Below, in pieces: positions 16,052 to 27,097 of a stretch of 64,000 nucleotides of DNA (the stretch's first letter is position 1; the number at the start of each line of letters is the position of its first letter). A program made the translations under genes and the position numbers. The notes under the pieces are model-generated. The model was not told the DNA's origin and made no database searches. It saw only the letters and a program-made list of their open reading frames with translations. This stretch comes from Candidatus Competibacteraceae bacterium (GTDB taxonomy: Bacteria > Pseudomonadota > Gammaproteobacteria > Competibacterales > Competibacteraceae). Where the stretch lies: positions 124,001 to 188,000 of the forward strand of contig JADJQQ010000029.1 in the NCBI GenBank assembly GCA_016712625.1, given 5' to 3'.

Positions 16052-17614
16052 ATGACCGTTGCCGCTCCTGTTTCTCCCGCCTCCGCTCCGGATCGTGCCC
16101 CCGCGCTGGAGATGCGCGGCATCAGCAAAACCTTTCCCGGCGTCAAGGCGCTCGATAATGTGCAGCTGCGCGCCTGGACCAGCGAAATCCATTCGCTGAT
16201 GGGTGAAAACGGCGCGGGTAAAAGCACCCTGATGAAAATTCTATCGGGCGCTTACACCGCCGATCCGGGCGGCGAAATCCTAATCGATGGCCGGCTGACC
16301 CCAATCAACGGGCCAAAATCCGCCCGCGCCGCCGGGATCGCCATCATCTATCAGGAGCTCAGCCTCGCCCCCAACCTGACCGTGGCCGAGAACATCTATC
16401 TCGGCAACGAACCCAAGCAATACGGCATTTTCGCCGACCGGGCCATCATGCGCCAGGAAACCGCCAAGGTGCTGGAACGGCTCGGCGCGGATTTCGGCCC
16501 CGATACCATCGTCGATACCTTGTCCATTGCCGAACGCCAGCAGGTGGAAATCGCCCGCGCTCTGCACCAGCAGAGTCATATCCTGATCATGGACGAACCG
16601 ACCACCGCGTTGTCCACCCGCGAAACCGACCGGTTGTTTGACCTGATCAAGCGGCTGCGGGATGAAGGCATCGCCATCATTTATATCAGTCACCGGATGG
16701 CGGAAATCTACGAGCTGTCCGACCGGGTGAGCGTACTGCGCGACGGCGCCTACGCCGGGACGCTGGATCGGGCGGAACTGTCCGCCGAACGGCTGGTGCA
16801 GATGATGGTCGGGCGACCGCTATCCAACCTGTTCGACAAGCACAGCCATGCCACCGACCGAGTGGTGTTGGACGTGAAGGGCTTGACCGATGGCGGACGG
16901 CGGGTGAAACCGGCCAATTTAACGCTGCGCGCGGGCGAAGTGCTGGGACTGGCCGGATTGGTCGGCGCGGGCCGCACCGAGCTGGCGCGGTTGATTTTCG
17001 GGGCGGATCGGATCGTCGGCGGCGAGGTCTGGCTGGAAGGCCAGCGCCTGAATCTGCGCAACCCGCTGGATGGCATCAATACCGGCATCGCCTATTTAAC
17101 CGAGGACCGCAAAGCGCAGGGCCTGTTCCTCGACATGAGCGTGCGCGAGAACATCACCATTAGTGTGCTGGGCCGCGATGCGCTGGCGGGCGGGCTGCTT
17201 AATCGCGCCGCCATGGATCGGCTGACCAGTGGCTCCATTCAGGATTTGCGGGTTCGCGTCGCCGGGCCGTTCGTCACGGCGGGGTCGCTCTCGGGCGGCA
17301 ACCAGCAAAAACTGCTGATCGCCCGCTGGATCGCCATCAACCCGAAGGTGCTGATCCTCGACGAACCGACCAAGGGCGTCGATATCGGCGCGAAAGCTGA
17401 AATCTACCGCATTATCAGCGAACTGGCCGCCAAGGGCGTGGCGATTATCGTGATCTCTAGCGAACTGCCGGAAGTCATTGGCATCAGCGACCGCATTCTG
17501 GTGATGCGGGAAGGCGTCATCGTCGGCGAAGTCGGTGGTTCCAGCGGTAAACAGGCAACACAGGAAAACATCATGGCCCTGGCGACAGGCACGACCGAAA
17601 TGGTGCAATCATGA
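16052..17614 (+). CDS. rbsA: Ribose-type (CUT2) sugar ABC transporter, double ATPase
   Basis: Cytoplasmic ATPase of a carbohydrate importer, 520 residues with two nucleotide-binding halves as in RbsA/MglA. The first half has Walker A GENGAGKST, the signature region LSIAERQQVEIARAL and Walker B HILIMDEPTTALS. The second half has a degenerate Walker A-like LAGLVGAGRTELARL, the signature LSGGNQQKLLIARW and Walker B KVLILDEPTKGVDIG. This asymmetry is normal for the family. It begins one base after the preceding binding-protein gene and overlaps the permease gene by four bases (ATGA), so these genes form one operon. The sugar is not determined by the ATPase; ribose, galactose or fructose types are possible. 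Confidence 0.93.
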   Translation: MTVAAPVSPASAPDRAPALEMRGISKTFPGVKALDNVQLRAWTSEIHSLMGENGAGKSTLMKILSGAYTADPGGEILIDGRLTPINGPKSARAAGIAIIYQELSLAPNLTVAENIYLGNEPKQYGIFADRAIMRQETAKVLERLGADFGPDTIVDTLSIAERQQVEIARALHQQSHILIMDEPTTALSTRETDRLFDLIKRLRDEGIAIIYISHRMAEIYELSDRVSVLRDGAYAGTLDRAELSAERLVQMMVGRPLSNLFDKHSHATDRVVLDVKGLTDGGRRVKPANLTLRAGEVLGLAGLVGAGRTELARLIFGADRIVGGEVWLEGQRLNLRNPLDGINTGIAYLTEDRKAQGLFLDMSVRENITISVLGRDALAGGLLNRAAMDRLTSGSIQDLRVRVAGPFVTAGSLSGGNQQKLLIARWIAINPKVLILDEPTKGVDIGAKAEIYRIISELAAKGVAIIVISSELPEVIGISDRILVMREGVIVGEVGGSSGKQATQENIMALATGTTEMVQS

Positions 17615-18597
17615 CTGAACAAGCCCTCACCCCTGAAAAAACCGCCGATAAAAAGACCTGGGCGAATCTGATTCAGGCGGCTGGCATTCTGCCGATCCTG
17701 ATCGTCATCGTCATCATCTTCTCGTTCATCGCCCCCAATTTTCTGACCGAAGCCAATTTGCTCAACATCGTCCGGCAAGCGTCAATCAACATCGTGCTGG
17801 CCACCGGCATGACGGTGGTGATTCTGACTGGCGGCATCGATTTGTCGGTCGGCTCGGTGCTGGCGGTGTCGGCGGTCACCGCGATGGCGGTGTCCTTAAT
17901 GCCGGAACTGGGTTGGGCGGCGGTGCCGCTGGCACTGCTGATCGGGCTGGTGCTGGGCGCGCTCAACGGCGCGTTGGTCGCCTACGCCGGCTTGCCGCCG
18001 TTCATCGTCACCCTGGGTTCGATGACCACGCTGCGGGGCTTGGCTTACCTGTTGGCGGGCGGCACCACCATCATCAACAGCAAAATCGATTTCGCCTGGA
18101 TCGGCAACGCCTATCTTGGCCCGCTGCCCTGGTTGGTGATCATCGCCTTTCTGGTGCTGCTGGGCACCTGGTTCCTGCTGCGCCACACCGTGCTCGGCAT
18201 CTACATCTACGGTGTCGGCGGCAACCCGCAAGCGGCGCGGCTGACCGGGATCAAGGTCAATCAGGTGTTACTGTTCGTCTATGCCTTCAGCGGTCTGCTG
18301 GCTGGATTGGGTGGGGTGATGACCACCAGCCGGCTGTACAGCGCTAACGGCGTGCTGGGCACCGGCTACGAGCTGGACGCCATCGCCGCCGTGATTCTGG
18401 GCGGCACCAGCTTCGTCGGCGGCATTGGCACCGTGGTCGGCACCCTGTTCGGCGCGCTGATTATCTCCACCCTCAACAACGGCCTGACCCTGATGAACGT
18501 GTCATTCTTCTGGCAGTTGGTGGTCAAGGGTCTGGTCATCATCATCGCGGTCGCGCTCGATAAATACCGCCATAAAGGCGCGGGCGCCCGCACCTGA
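17611..18597 (+). CDS. rbsC: Ribose-type (CUT2) sugar ABC transporter permease
   Basis: Integral membrane subunit, 328 residues with about ten hydrophobic segments. Family marks include NLLNIVRQASINIVLATGMT, VILTGGIDLSVGSVLA, YAGLPPFIVTLGSMTTLRGL, the cytoplasmic loop GVGGNPQAARLTGIKV that contacts the ATPase, and ELDAIAAVILGGTSFVGGIG. All are typical of RbsC/FrcC. The start overlaps the ATPase gene by four bases. A GC hairpin follows and then the frameshifted binding-protein gene, the expected third member of the system. Confidence 0.93.
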   Translation: MTEQALTPEKTADKKTWANLIQAAGILPILIVIVIIFSFIAPNFLTEANLLNIVRQASINIVLATGMTVVILTGGIDLSVGSVLAVSAVTAMAVSLMPELGWAAVPLALLIGLVLGALNGALVAYAGLPPFIVTLGSMTTLRGLAYLLAGGTTIINSKIDFAWIGNAYLGPLPWLVIIAFLVLLGTWFLLRHTVLGIYIYGVGGNPQAARLTGIKVNQVLLFVYAFSGLLAGLGGVMTTSRLYSANGVLGTGYELDAIAAVILGGTSFVGGIGTVVGTLFGALIISTLNNGLTLMNVSFFWQLVVKGLVIIIAVALDKYRHKGAGART

Positions 18598-18610
18598 TTT
18601 TCACTCCCCT

Positions 18611-18626
18611 CGCCCGCTTGCGGGCG
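18611..18626 (+). terminator. Short GC hairpin between permease and binding-protein genes
   Basis: CGCCCGC-TT-GCGGGCG is a 7-base perfect stem with a two-base loop, lengthened by flanking CCCCT and GGGGG. No T run follows. It may act as a processing or attenuation point between rbsC and rbsB. Confidence 0.4.
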
Positions 18627-18727
18627 GGGGGTCGGCGGTGCGGGCCTCTGACCCACCCCAATCCTCTTCCCAATGTGAGAAGGGGAATCCATCCATCAAC
18701 CCGTTAAACCCCTTAGGAGAAAGCATC

Positions 18728-19668
18728 ATGCAAAAAACCTTAATTGCCGCCGCCGTCATGGCGCTGATCGGCTCCACTTCCGCCCTGGCCGCCGATGCGG
18801 GCCTGAAAGGCGTGGGCGTCACCCTGGGCAGCATGGGTAATCCCTTTTTCGCGACGCTGGCCAAGGGCGCGGAGGAGAAAGCCAAGGAACTCGGCGGCAA
18901 TGACGTAAAGTGACCGTCGATTCCGCCGATTATGATTTAGGCAAGCAGACCAATCAGATCGACAATTTCATCGCCGCCAAGATGGACGTGATCGTGATCA
19001 ATCCGGTGCATCCCGAAGGCATCATGCCGGCGGTGATGCGCGCCAAGGAAGCCAAGATTCCGGTGGTCGCCGTCGATGCGGGCGCGGAAGGCGTCGACGC
19101 AATGATTACCAGCAACAACGTCCAGGCCGGGGAAAAAGCCTGTCAGTACATCGTGGATCGGCTGAAGGGCAAGGGCGATATAGTCATCATCAACGGCCCA
19201 CCGGTGACGGCCGTGACGGATCGGGTGAAAGGTTGCAAGGATATATTCGCCAAAAATCCCGGCATCAAGATTTTGTCTGATAATCAAAACGGCCAAGGCA
19301 GTCGTGAAGGTGGACTGGACGCGATGAGCAACCTGCTCACCGCCAATCCGAAGATTGACGCCGTGTTCGCCATCAACGATCCCACCGGCACCGGAGCCGA
19401 TCTGGCGGCGCGGCAGGCCAAGCGCACCGAATTCTTCATCGTCGGCGTCGACGGCGCGCCGGTTGCCGTGGAAGCGCTGAACGACAAAGACAGCCTGTTT
19501 GCCGCCACCGCCGCCCAAGACCCGCTGCGGATGGCCAAGGAAGGCGTCGACATCGGTTATCAGGTCAAGCAGGGCAAAGCGCCCAAGGATAAGGTCATCC
19601 TGATTCCGGTGGAATTGATTACCCGCGATAACGTCAAGACTTACAAGGGTTGGGTGACCGCCAAGTAA
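18728..19668 (+). pseudogene. rbsB: Ribose-type sugar-binding protein, split by a one-base frameshift
   Basis: The first part (18728-18913) gives a signal peptide (MQKTLIAAAVMALIGSTSALA) and the first strand and helix of an RbsB fold (LKGVGVTLGSMGNPFFATLA, KELGGNDVK), then stops at TGA. The second part (GTG at 18910, to 19668) continues without any missing residues: VDSADYDLGKQTNQIDNF, VIVINPVHPEGIMPAVM, DAVFAINDPTGTGADLAA, FFIVGVDGAPVAVEAL. Restoring one base, most simply a G in AAGTGACC at about 18909-18911, rejoins them into a protein of about 312 residues, normal for RbsB. It could be a sequencing error, a recent mutation, or two coupled open frames (GTGA overlap). A split periplasmic protein is unlikely to work, because the second half lacks an export signal. 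Confidence 0.85.
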
Positions 19669-19753
19669 GTCAAAACCGGGGACCACCCCTAGCTTGGCGT
19701 GGTCTCCAACTCGCGGCGCAAGTCATCCGATTAACCACTTGAAGGACGACGCC

Positions 19754-21091
19754 ATGGATCAAGATTCCCGCCTTGCGATGACCTTCCGACAAATCCTGTT
19801 CATGAATTTTGGATTTTTCGGGATTCAATACAGCTTCGGTTTGCAGCAAACCGCGATCAACCCTGTCTTCAGTTTCCTCAACGCAGACCCGCATCAACTG
19901 CCAATTCTCAATATGGCTGGCCCGATCACGGGCTTACTGATTCAACCCTTGATTGGCGCGATGAGCGACCGTACTTGGATTCCGAAACTGGGCCGGCGGC
20001 GGCCTTACTTTTTGATTGGCGCTATCGGTTGTAGCCTTTGCCTGTTTTTCTATCCATTTAGCACCTCGCTGTGGGTCGCCGTTTTATTACTGTGGTTGTT
20101 GGATGCCAGCAACAATACCGCGATGGAACCGTACCGCGCGTTTATCGCCGACCGGCTGCCCCCCAACCAACACGCCACCGGCTTTTTGATGCAAAGCTTT
20201 TTCACCGGCCTAGGCATCACGCTGGCCAATGTATCCCTGTACTTTTTCCAGCAAATCATTACCGGTCAAACTGCCTCCGGCATTCCGCATTGGGTGTTCG
20301 GCTCATTTTTCATCGGCGCGATTTGTTCCATTGGCTCGGTTCTGGTGTCGGTGTTATCGACTTCGGAAATTCCACCGACAGACCAGGAACTGGCGGAATT
20401 GCGCGCTAAACCGAGCGGCTTTATCCCCGCGATCACCGAAATCGCTCATGCGATTCGCGATATGCCAAAACCGCTGTGGCAACTGGCGCTGGTGTATTTG
20501 TTCCAATGGTATGCGATGTTCATTTACTGGCAATACGTTTCGCATAGCGTCGCCCAATCGGCTTGGGGCGCGACCATGGAGAATAAACAGGCTTACCAGG
20601 AAGCGGTGGCGTGGACTGGGCTGGTCAACGGTTTTTACAATATCGTCACCTTCGTCTCGGCGTTTTGGCTGGTGAAGATGACGTATAAATACGCCCCCAA
20701 ATGGGTTCACGCCATCTGTTTGCTCATGGCGGCGGCGGCGTTATTGATCTTCCCGCATATCACCAACAAATACTTGCTGTTTATCCCGATGATCGGGTTC
20801 GGTATCGCTTGGGCCAGCATGATGGGCGTGCCGTATTTGATGGCGGTCGCGGAAATTCCGAAAGAACGCTACGGAGTCTATATGGGCATCATCAACATGA
20901 TGATCGTGATTCCGATGTTGATCCAGACGCTAACCTTCGGCTCGATTTACAGCAACTTCCTGGGCAACAATCCAGCCAATGCGATGACCTTTGCTGGGGT
21001 TTTATTATTCGCGGCCGCCATGGCGACGCTGATGATTAAAACCCGTGCGGGGATTTCCAACATGCCGATGATGCGAGGCGGCGGACACTGA
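19754..21091 (+). CDS. MFS sugar symporter, SLC45/GPH-like (sucrose/maltose type)
   Basis: Twelve-helix secondary transporter, 445 residues. The first helices match bacterial SLC45-like sugar:H+ symporters (MNFGFFGIQYSFGLQQTAIN, LIQPLIGAMSDRTW, and the RxGRRR-like loop LGRRRPYFLIGAI). Later marks are MEPYRAFIADRLPPNQHATG and GIAWASMMGVPYLM. Relatives carry sucrose, maltose or glucose with protons. Start at 19754 with GAAGGA upstream; the longer frame from 19694 has no ribosome site. It lies 85 bases after the frameshifted binding-protein gene and 200 bases before the trehalose-type ABC operon, with a strong hairpin after it. It is the only secondary sugar carrier in the island. Confidence 0.88.
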   Translation: MDQDSRLAMTFRQILFMNFGFFGIQYSFGLQQTAINPVFSFLNADPHQLPILNMAGPITGLLIQPLIGAMSDRTWIPKLGRRRPYFLIGAIGCSLCLFFYPFSTSLWVAVLLLWLLDASNNTAMEPYRAFIADRLPPNQHATGFLMQSFFTGLGITLANVSLYFFQQIITGQTASGIPHWVFGSFFIGAICSIGSVLVSVLSTSEIPPTDQELAELRAKPSGFIPAITEIAHAIRDMPKPLWQLALVYLFQWYAMFIYWQYVSHSVAQSAWGATMENKQAYQEAVAWTGLVNGFYNIVTFVSAFWLVKMTYKYAPKWVHAICLLMAAAALLIFPHITNKYLLFIPMIGFGIAWASMMGVPYLMAVAEIPKERYGVYMGIINMMIVIPMLIQTLTFGSIYSNFLGNNPANAMTFAGVLLFAAAMATLMIKTRAGISNMPMMRGGGH

Positions 21092-21109
21092 GAGCGATTG
21101 TCCGCGACA

Positions 21110-21146
21110 GTGGCCCCGCTGAACCGCCAAAAGCGGGCGGGGCCAC
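21110..21146 (+). terminator. Rho-independent-like hairpin after the MFS gene
   Basis: GTGGCCCCGC and GCGGGGCCAC form a perfect 10-base stem around a 17-base loop, 19 bases after the stop codon. The T run is missing. It separates the MFS gene from the ThuE-like operon, whose leader (21147-21302) is AT-rich and probably contains a promoter. Confidence 0.6.
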
Positions 21147-21302
21147 ACAATGGCGGATGCTGCTAGACTTAAACGGTGATGGGAAATTTAAGCCAGCGAT
21201 ATCGCAACCTTCAAGATATTGATCTATTAAAAACTATTAAGCACATGTAGAGAAGGCCTAATGCCGAGTTAATAACCTGATCAACCCTTGTTGAGGATAG
21301 CC

Positions 21303-22583
21303 ATGAAGACTTATAAATCCACAACGCTTTTTGCTTCCTTCATGCTCGGCGCGGCCCTGTGCGGCGCTGGCGCGGCTTACGCCGCCAAGATCTCGATTTC
21401 CTGCGGCGCGGTCGGCCAAGAATATGAGTTCTGCAAGACCGGCGGCGAGGCGTGGGCCAAGAAAACCGGCAACGAAATCAATCTGGTCTCGACCCCCAAT
21501 TCCGCCACCGAACGGCTGGCCCTGTACCAGCAATTGCTGGCGGCGGGCGCGCCCGATATTGACGTGTTTCAAATCGACGTGGTTTGGCCTGGCACGCTGA
21601 ACAATCACTTCCTTGATCTTGCCCCGTTCGCCAAGGATGCCGTAAAGAGCCACTTCCCGGCGATCATTCAAAACAACACCATTGAGGGTAAGCTGATCGC
21701 CATGCCTTGGTTCACCGATGCTGGCCTGCTCTATTACCGAAAAGACCTGCTGGAGAAACACGGTGCGAAGCCACCGCAAACCTGGCAGGAACTGACAGAC
21801 ACGGCCAAGAAAATCCAGGACGCCGAGCGGGCGGCCGGCAACGACAAGATGTGGGGCTTTGTGTGGCAGGGCCGGGCTTATGAAGGACTGACCTGCAACG
21901 CGCTGGAATGGGTCGCCAGCTATAACGGCGGCACCGTGGTCGACAAGGACGGCAAGATCACCATCAACAATCCGCAAGCAGCCGCCGCCATCAACACCGC
22001 CGCCGGCTGGGTCAAGAACATCTCACCCGAAGGCGTGTTGAACTACACCGAGGAAGAAGCGCGCGGCGTCTTCCAGTCCGGCAACGCCGTGTTCATGCGC
22101 AACTGGCCTTACGCCTGGTCGCTCGCCCAAGGGCCGGAAAGCGCCATCAAGGGCAAGGTTGGCGTGAGCGCGCTACCGAAGGGCGGCGCGGACGGCCGTA
22201 GCGCCGCCACCCTCGGCGGCTGGCAACTCGCCGTCTCTAAGTACTCTAAAAACAAGGAGTTGTCCGCCGATCTGGTCATGTATCTCACCAGCGCTGAAGA
22301 GCAGAAGCGCCGTGCTATCAAGGGTGCCTACAACCCGACCATCGAAAGCCTCTACAAAGACCCCGAAATCCTAGCCGCCGCACCGTTCATGGGCGAACTG
22401 TATGACACTTTCGTCAATGCGATCGCGCGTCCGTCCACCCCCACCGGAGCCAAGTACAACCAAGCCAGCAACGAGTTTTGGAATGCGGTGTATAGCGTGT
22501 TGTCCGGCAAGGCCAAGGCCGACGCCAGTTTGGCTCAACTGGAAGCCTCGCTCAAGCGCATGAGTCGCGGCGGCAAGTGGTAA
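21303..22583 (+). CDS. thuE: Trehalose/maltose-type ABC transporter substrate-binding protein, copy 1
   Basis: Periplasmic family-1 binding protein, 426 residues. A signal peptide (cleavage near YAA-KIS) precedes a start very like ThuE/AglE proteins: ISISCGAVGQEYEFCKTGGE, then AWAKKTGNEINLVSTPNS. Further marks are DIDVFQIDVVWPGTLNNHF, LIAMPWFTDAGLLYYRKDLL, GLTCNALEWVASYNGGTV and FMRNWPYAWSLA. Two Cys pairs are suggested (Cys near 35 and 46, and one in the LTCNALEW loop). Start at 21303 with GAGG upstream. First gene of an operon with two permeases and an ATPase, and a close paralogue follows the operon at 25792. Trehalose, maltose or sucrose are the likely ligands by family. Confidence 0.92.
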   Translation: MKTYKSTTLFASFMLGAALCGAGAAYAAKISISCGAVGQEYEFCKTGGEAWAKKTGNEINLVSTPNSATERLALYQQLLAAGAPDIDVFQIDVVWPGTLNNHFLDLAPFAKDAVKSHFPAIIQNNTIEGKLIAMPWFTDAGLLYYRKDLLEKHGAKPPQTWQELTDTAKKIQDAERAAGNDKMWGFVWQGRAYEGLTCNALEWVASYNGGTVVDKDGKITINNPQAAAAINTAAGWVKNISPEGVLNYTEEEARGVFQSGNAVFMRNWPYAWSLAQGPESAIKGKVGVSALPKGGADGRSAATLGGWQLAVSKYSKNKELSADLVMYLTSAEEQKRRAIKGAYNPTIESLYKDPEILAAAPFMGELYDTFVNAIARPSTPTGAKYNQASNEFWNAVYSVLSGKAKADASLAQLEASLKRMSRGGKW

Positions 22584-22670
22584 GACCGGTCAGGCACCGA
22601 ATCCGGCGGGGCGCGGCGTTGGCCCGCTCCGCCGCCCGCTCACGCTCCAAATCGTTTGAAGGGGGTTCTC

Positions 22671-23648
<978 letters not shown>

Positions 23649-23651
23649 GCC

Positions 23652-24479
<828 letters not shown>

Positions 24480-24579
24480 AACAGCCAACGACCCCGCATT
24501 CTAAAAATCGGACGAATGGCGCGGCGCATTGAGCCATTCAAGCCTAATGATGCCACTGAATAATGAGGAGCGATTGACA

Positions 24580-25728
24580 ATGGCCGATATCCGCATGCGC
24601 AGCGTTTGCAAGTCATTCAAGGACGTTCGCGTGATCGAACGGGTCAATCTCGATATCGAAGACGGCGAATTCGCGGTGTTCGTCGGCCCTTCGGGCTGCG
24701 GCAAATCCACCCTGCTGCGGCTGGTCGCCGGCCTGGAGGACATCACCGCCGGCGAGATGACCATCGGCGGCAAGAAAGTCAACAACGTACCGCCCTCGCA
24801 GCGCGGGGTGGCGATGGTGTTTCAGTCCTACGCGCTTTACCCGCACATGACGATCTTTGACAACATGGCCTTCGGCCTGAAGCTGGCCAAGGAAGACAGC
24901 GGCGAAATCAAGGAACGCGTTCATTGGGCCGCGAAGATTCTCCAGATGGAACACTTACTGGAGCGCTTGCCGAAAGAGCTGTCCGGCGGCCAGCGCCAGC
25001 GGGTCGCTATCGGCCGAGCCATCGTCCGCAAGCCGGGCGTTTTTCTGTTCGATGAACCGCTGTCCAACCTGGACGCGGCGCTGCGGGTGCAAACCCGCAT
25101 CGAAATCTCCAAGCTGCACCACGATCTGGGCGCCAGCATGATCTACGTCACCCACGATCAGGTTGAGGCCATGACCCTGGCCGATAAGATCGTGCTGCTG
25201 AACGCCGGCAAAGCGGTGATCGAAGACGGCAGCGTGGCGCAGATCGGCCCGCCGCTGGAACTGTACCATCATCCGGTGAATCAGTTCGTCGCCGGCTTTA
25301 TCGGCTCGCCCAAGATGAATTTCTTGCCCGGCCAGCTGGCCAGCATCGAAAATAGCATCGCCGCTGTGACTTTATCGGATGGCACCACGGTGCGGGCGGC
25401 AATCGACGCATCGAGCGCTAAACCCGGCGCTGCGGTGACGCTCGGTATCCGCCCCGAGCATGTCACGCTCGGCGGTGGCGACAACAATAGCGTTCAGGCC
25501 GAAGTGGCTTACGTCGAGCATCTAGGCGAATCATCGTTCATCTACACCCAGGTCACGGGGATGACCCACCATGTGATCGTGCGTCAAGAGGGAGACACTA
25601 CCGCCAAGATGGGGGACCGGCTCACGCTGGCGCTAGCGCCCCAGCACTGTCACCTGTTCGATGAGCGGGGCCGGGCTTTCCGGCGGAGGATCGAGGCCGT
25701 CGCCGAGACCATGCCCGTGCTGCAATAG
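24580..25728 (+). CDS. thuK: MalK/UgpC-type sugar ABC ATPase
   Basis: Energy-coupling ATPase, 382 residues. Walker A GPSGCGKST, Q-loop VFQSYALYPHMT, signature LSGGQRQRVAIGRAI, Walker B VFLFDEPLSNLDA and the switch His in YVTHDQVEAMTLADKI are all intact. The C-terminal third (PVNQFVAGFIGSPKMNFLPG, LGIRPEHVTL) is the MalK regulatory beta domain, which in relatives binds regulators or glucose-specific EIIA. An unphosphorylated EIIA-Glc partner does exist in this window, fused in the protein at 54460-57078. Start at 24580 with GAGGAG upstream; an earlier in-frame ATG at 24529 adds 17 residues without a better site. Confidence 0.94.
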   Translation: MADIRMRSVCKSFKDVRVIERVNLDIEDGEFAVFVGPSGCGKSTLLRLVAGLEDITAGEMTIGGKKVNNVPPSQRGVAMVFQSYALYPHMTIFDNMAFGLKLAKEDSGEIKERVHWAAKILQMEHLLERLPKELSGGQRQRVAIGRAIVRKPGVFLFDEPLSNLDAALRVQTRIEISKLHHDLGASMIYVTHDQVEAMTLADKIVLLNAGKAVIEDGSVAQIGPPLELYHHPVNQFVAGFIGSPKMNFLPGQLASIENSIAAVTLSDGTTVRAAIDASSAKPGAAVTLGIRPEHVTLGGGDNNSVQAEVAYVEHLGESSFIYTQVTGMTHHVIVRQEGDTTAKMGDRLTLALAPQHCHLFDERGRAFRRRIEAVAETMPVLQ

Positions 25729-25791
25729 CCGGCGGCGTCCCACGATAGAGCTCTGGAATCTCTTCTTTTTTCCATCCATGGACGCGCGACG

Positions 25792-27066
25792 ATGATGCAC
25801 TCAACCGTACCGGCTTTTATTCTGGGCGCGCTGATGGCGGTCTCATTCGCCGCATCGGCGGTCGAACTCACCATTTCCTGCGGCGCGGTCGGCCAAGAGC
25901 GAGCCCTGTGCGAGCAAGCCACCGCCGCTTGGGCCAAGCAAACCGGCCACAAGGTCACGGTCACCATTCCCTCGGATCGGACCAACGAGCGCTATTTTCA
26001 ATATCTGGTCGATTTGGGCGCGGGCGACAGCCGCACCGATATTTATCAAATCGACGTGATTTGGCCGAGACTGCTGGCCAAACACTTCGTGGACTTGAAG
26101 CCATACATCCCGCCGGAAGAAATCCAACGCCATTTTCCGTCCATCGTGACCAACAATACCGTCGATGGTCGGCTGGTGGGCATGCCTTGGTTCACCGACG
26201 CGGGCATGCTGTATTACCGCAAGGATTTATTGGAGAAATACGGCTTGCCGGTCCCCCAGGACTGGTCGGAACTGGCGGATACGGCGCTGTATATCCAGCT
26301 CCAGGAACGCAAGGCCAGCGGGTCGGGAGACTTGTGGGGCTACGTTTTTCAGGGTGCTCCTTACGAGGGCTTGAGCTGCAACGCGCTGGAATGGATCGCG
26401 TCTTACGGCGGCGGCACCGTGATCGGCGCGGATGGAGCCATCACGCTCGACAACCCGCTGGTTGTGATGGCGTTGGCGCGCGCGGCGAGTTGGATCGGCA
26501 CCGTCGCGCCGCCGCGCGTGCTCTCGTTCAATGAAGAGGACGCCCGGCAGACTTTCCAACTCGGCAACGCTGTGTTCATGCGCAACTGGATCTACGCCTG
26601 GGCATTGGTCAACGGTCAGGGCAGCCCGGTGGCGGGCAAGGTCGGCGTGGCTCCGTTGCCCAGGGGCGGAATGAAAGGCATGTCCGCCAGCACGCTGGGC
26701 GGGTGGCAGCTGGCGGTCTCCAAATACTCCAAGAATCCCGCCGTGGCGGCCGAATTGGTGCGTTATCTGACCGGCGAGGCCGTGCAGAAACAGCGCGCTC
26801 TGATCGGGTCCTACGCCCCGACGCTGATGCAGCTCTACGACGATCCGGAACTGGCGGCGACCCAACCCATTTTTAGCTCGCTGCGGCCCATTTTGGACAA
26901 TGCGGTCGCTCGACCCGCCACCCGCACCGGCGACAGCTACATGGCGGTGACAACCCACTTTTGGGAAGTCGTTCATGCCGTGTTGGGAGGTCGCGGCTCG
27001 GCCATTACTAACTTGAGTGGGCTGCAAGAGCAATTGCGGCTGCTCAAAACGCGCGGTAACTGGTAA
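25792..27066 (+). CDS. Trehalose/maltose-type ABC substrate-binding protein, copy 2
   Basis: A 424-residue paralogue of the protein at 21303. It has the same CGAVGQE start (LTISCGAVGQERALCEQATA), the same MPWFTDAGMLYYRKDLLEKY core, GLSCNALEWIASYGGGTVIG, FMRNWIYAWALVNGQ and LGGWQLAVSKYSKNP. The signal peptide is MMHSTVPAFILGALMAVSFA or starts one codon later; the ribosome site is poor (GCGCGACG). It follows the ATPase gene by 63 bases, so the importer has two binding proteins, one at each end of the operon. The differing substrate loops suggest a second sugar for the same permease, which is inference. Confidence 0.9.
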   Translation: MMHSTVPAFILGALMAVSFAASAVELTISCGAVGQERALCEQATAAWAKQTGHKVTVTIPSDRTNERYFQYLVDLGAGDSRTDIYQIDVIWPRLLAKHFVDLKPYIPPEEIQRHFPSIVTNNTVDGRLVGMPWFTDAGMLYYRKDLLEKYGLPVPQDWSELADTALYIQLQERKASGSGDLWGYVFQGAPYEGLSCNALEWIASYGGGTVIGADGAITLDNPLVVMALARAASWIGTVAPPRVLSFNEEDARQTFQLGNAVFMRNWIYAWALVNGQGSPVAGKVGVAPLPRGGMKGMSASTLGGWQLAVSKYSKNPAVAAELVRYLTGEAVQKQRALIGSYAPTLMQLYDDPELAATQPIFSSLRPILDNAVARPATRTGDSYMAVTTHFWEVVHAVLGGRGSAITNLSGLQEQLRLLKTRGNW

Positions 27067-27097
27067 TTCAAATTCGAACGCCTGCAAGTCATTAGCC

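Noticed and set aside
18910..19668. Second part of rbsB as an independent short protein
   Set aside because: It lacks a signal peptide and the first lobe strand of the fold; the exact fit with the upstream 61 codons makes a frameshift the better reading.
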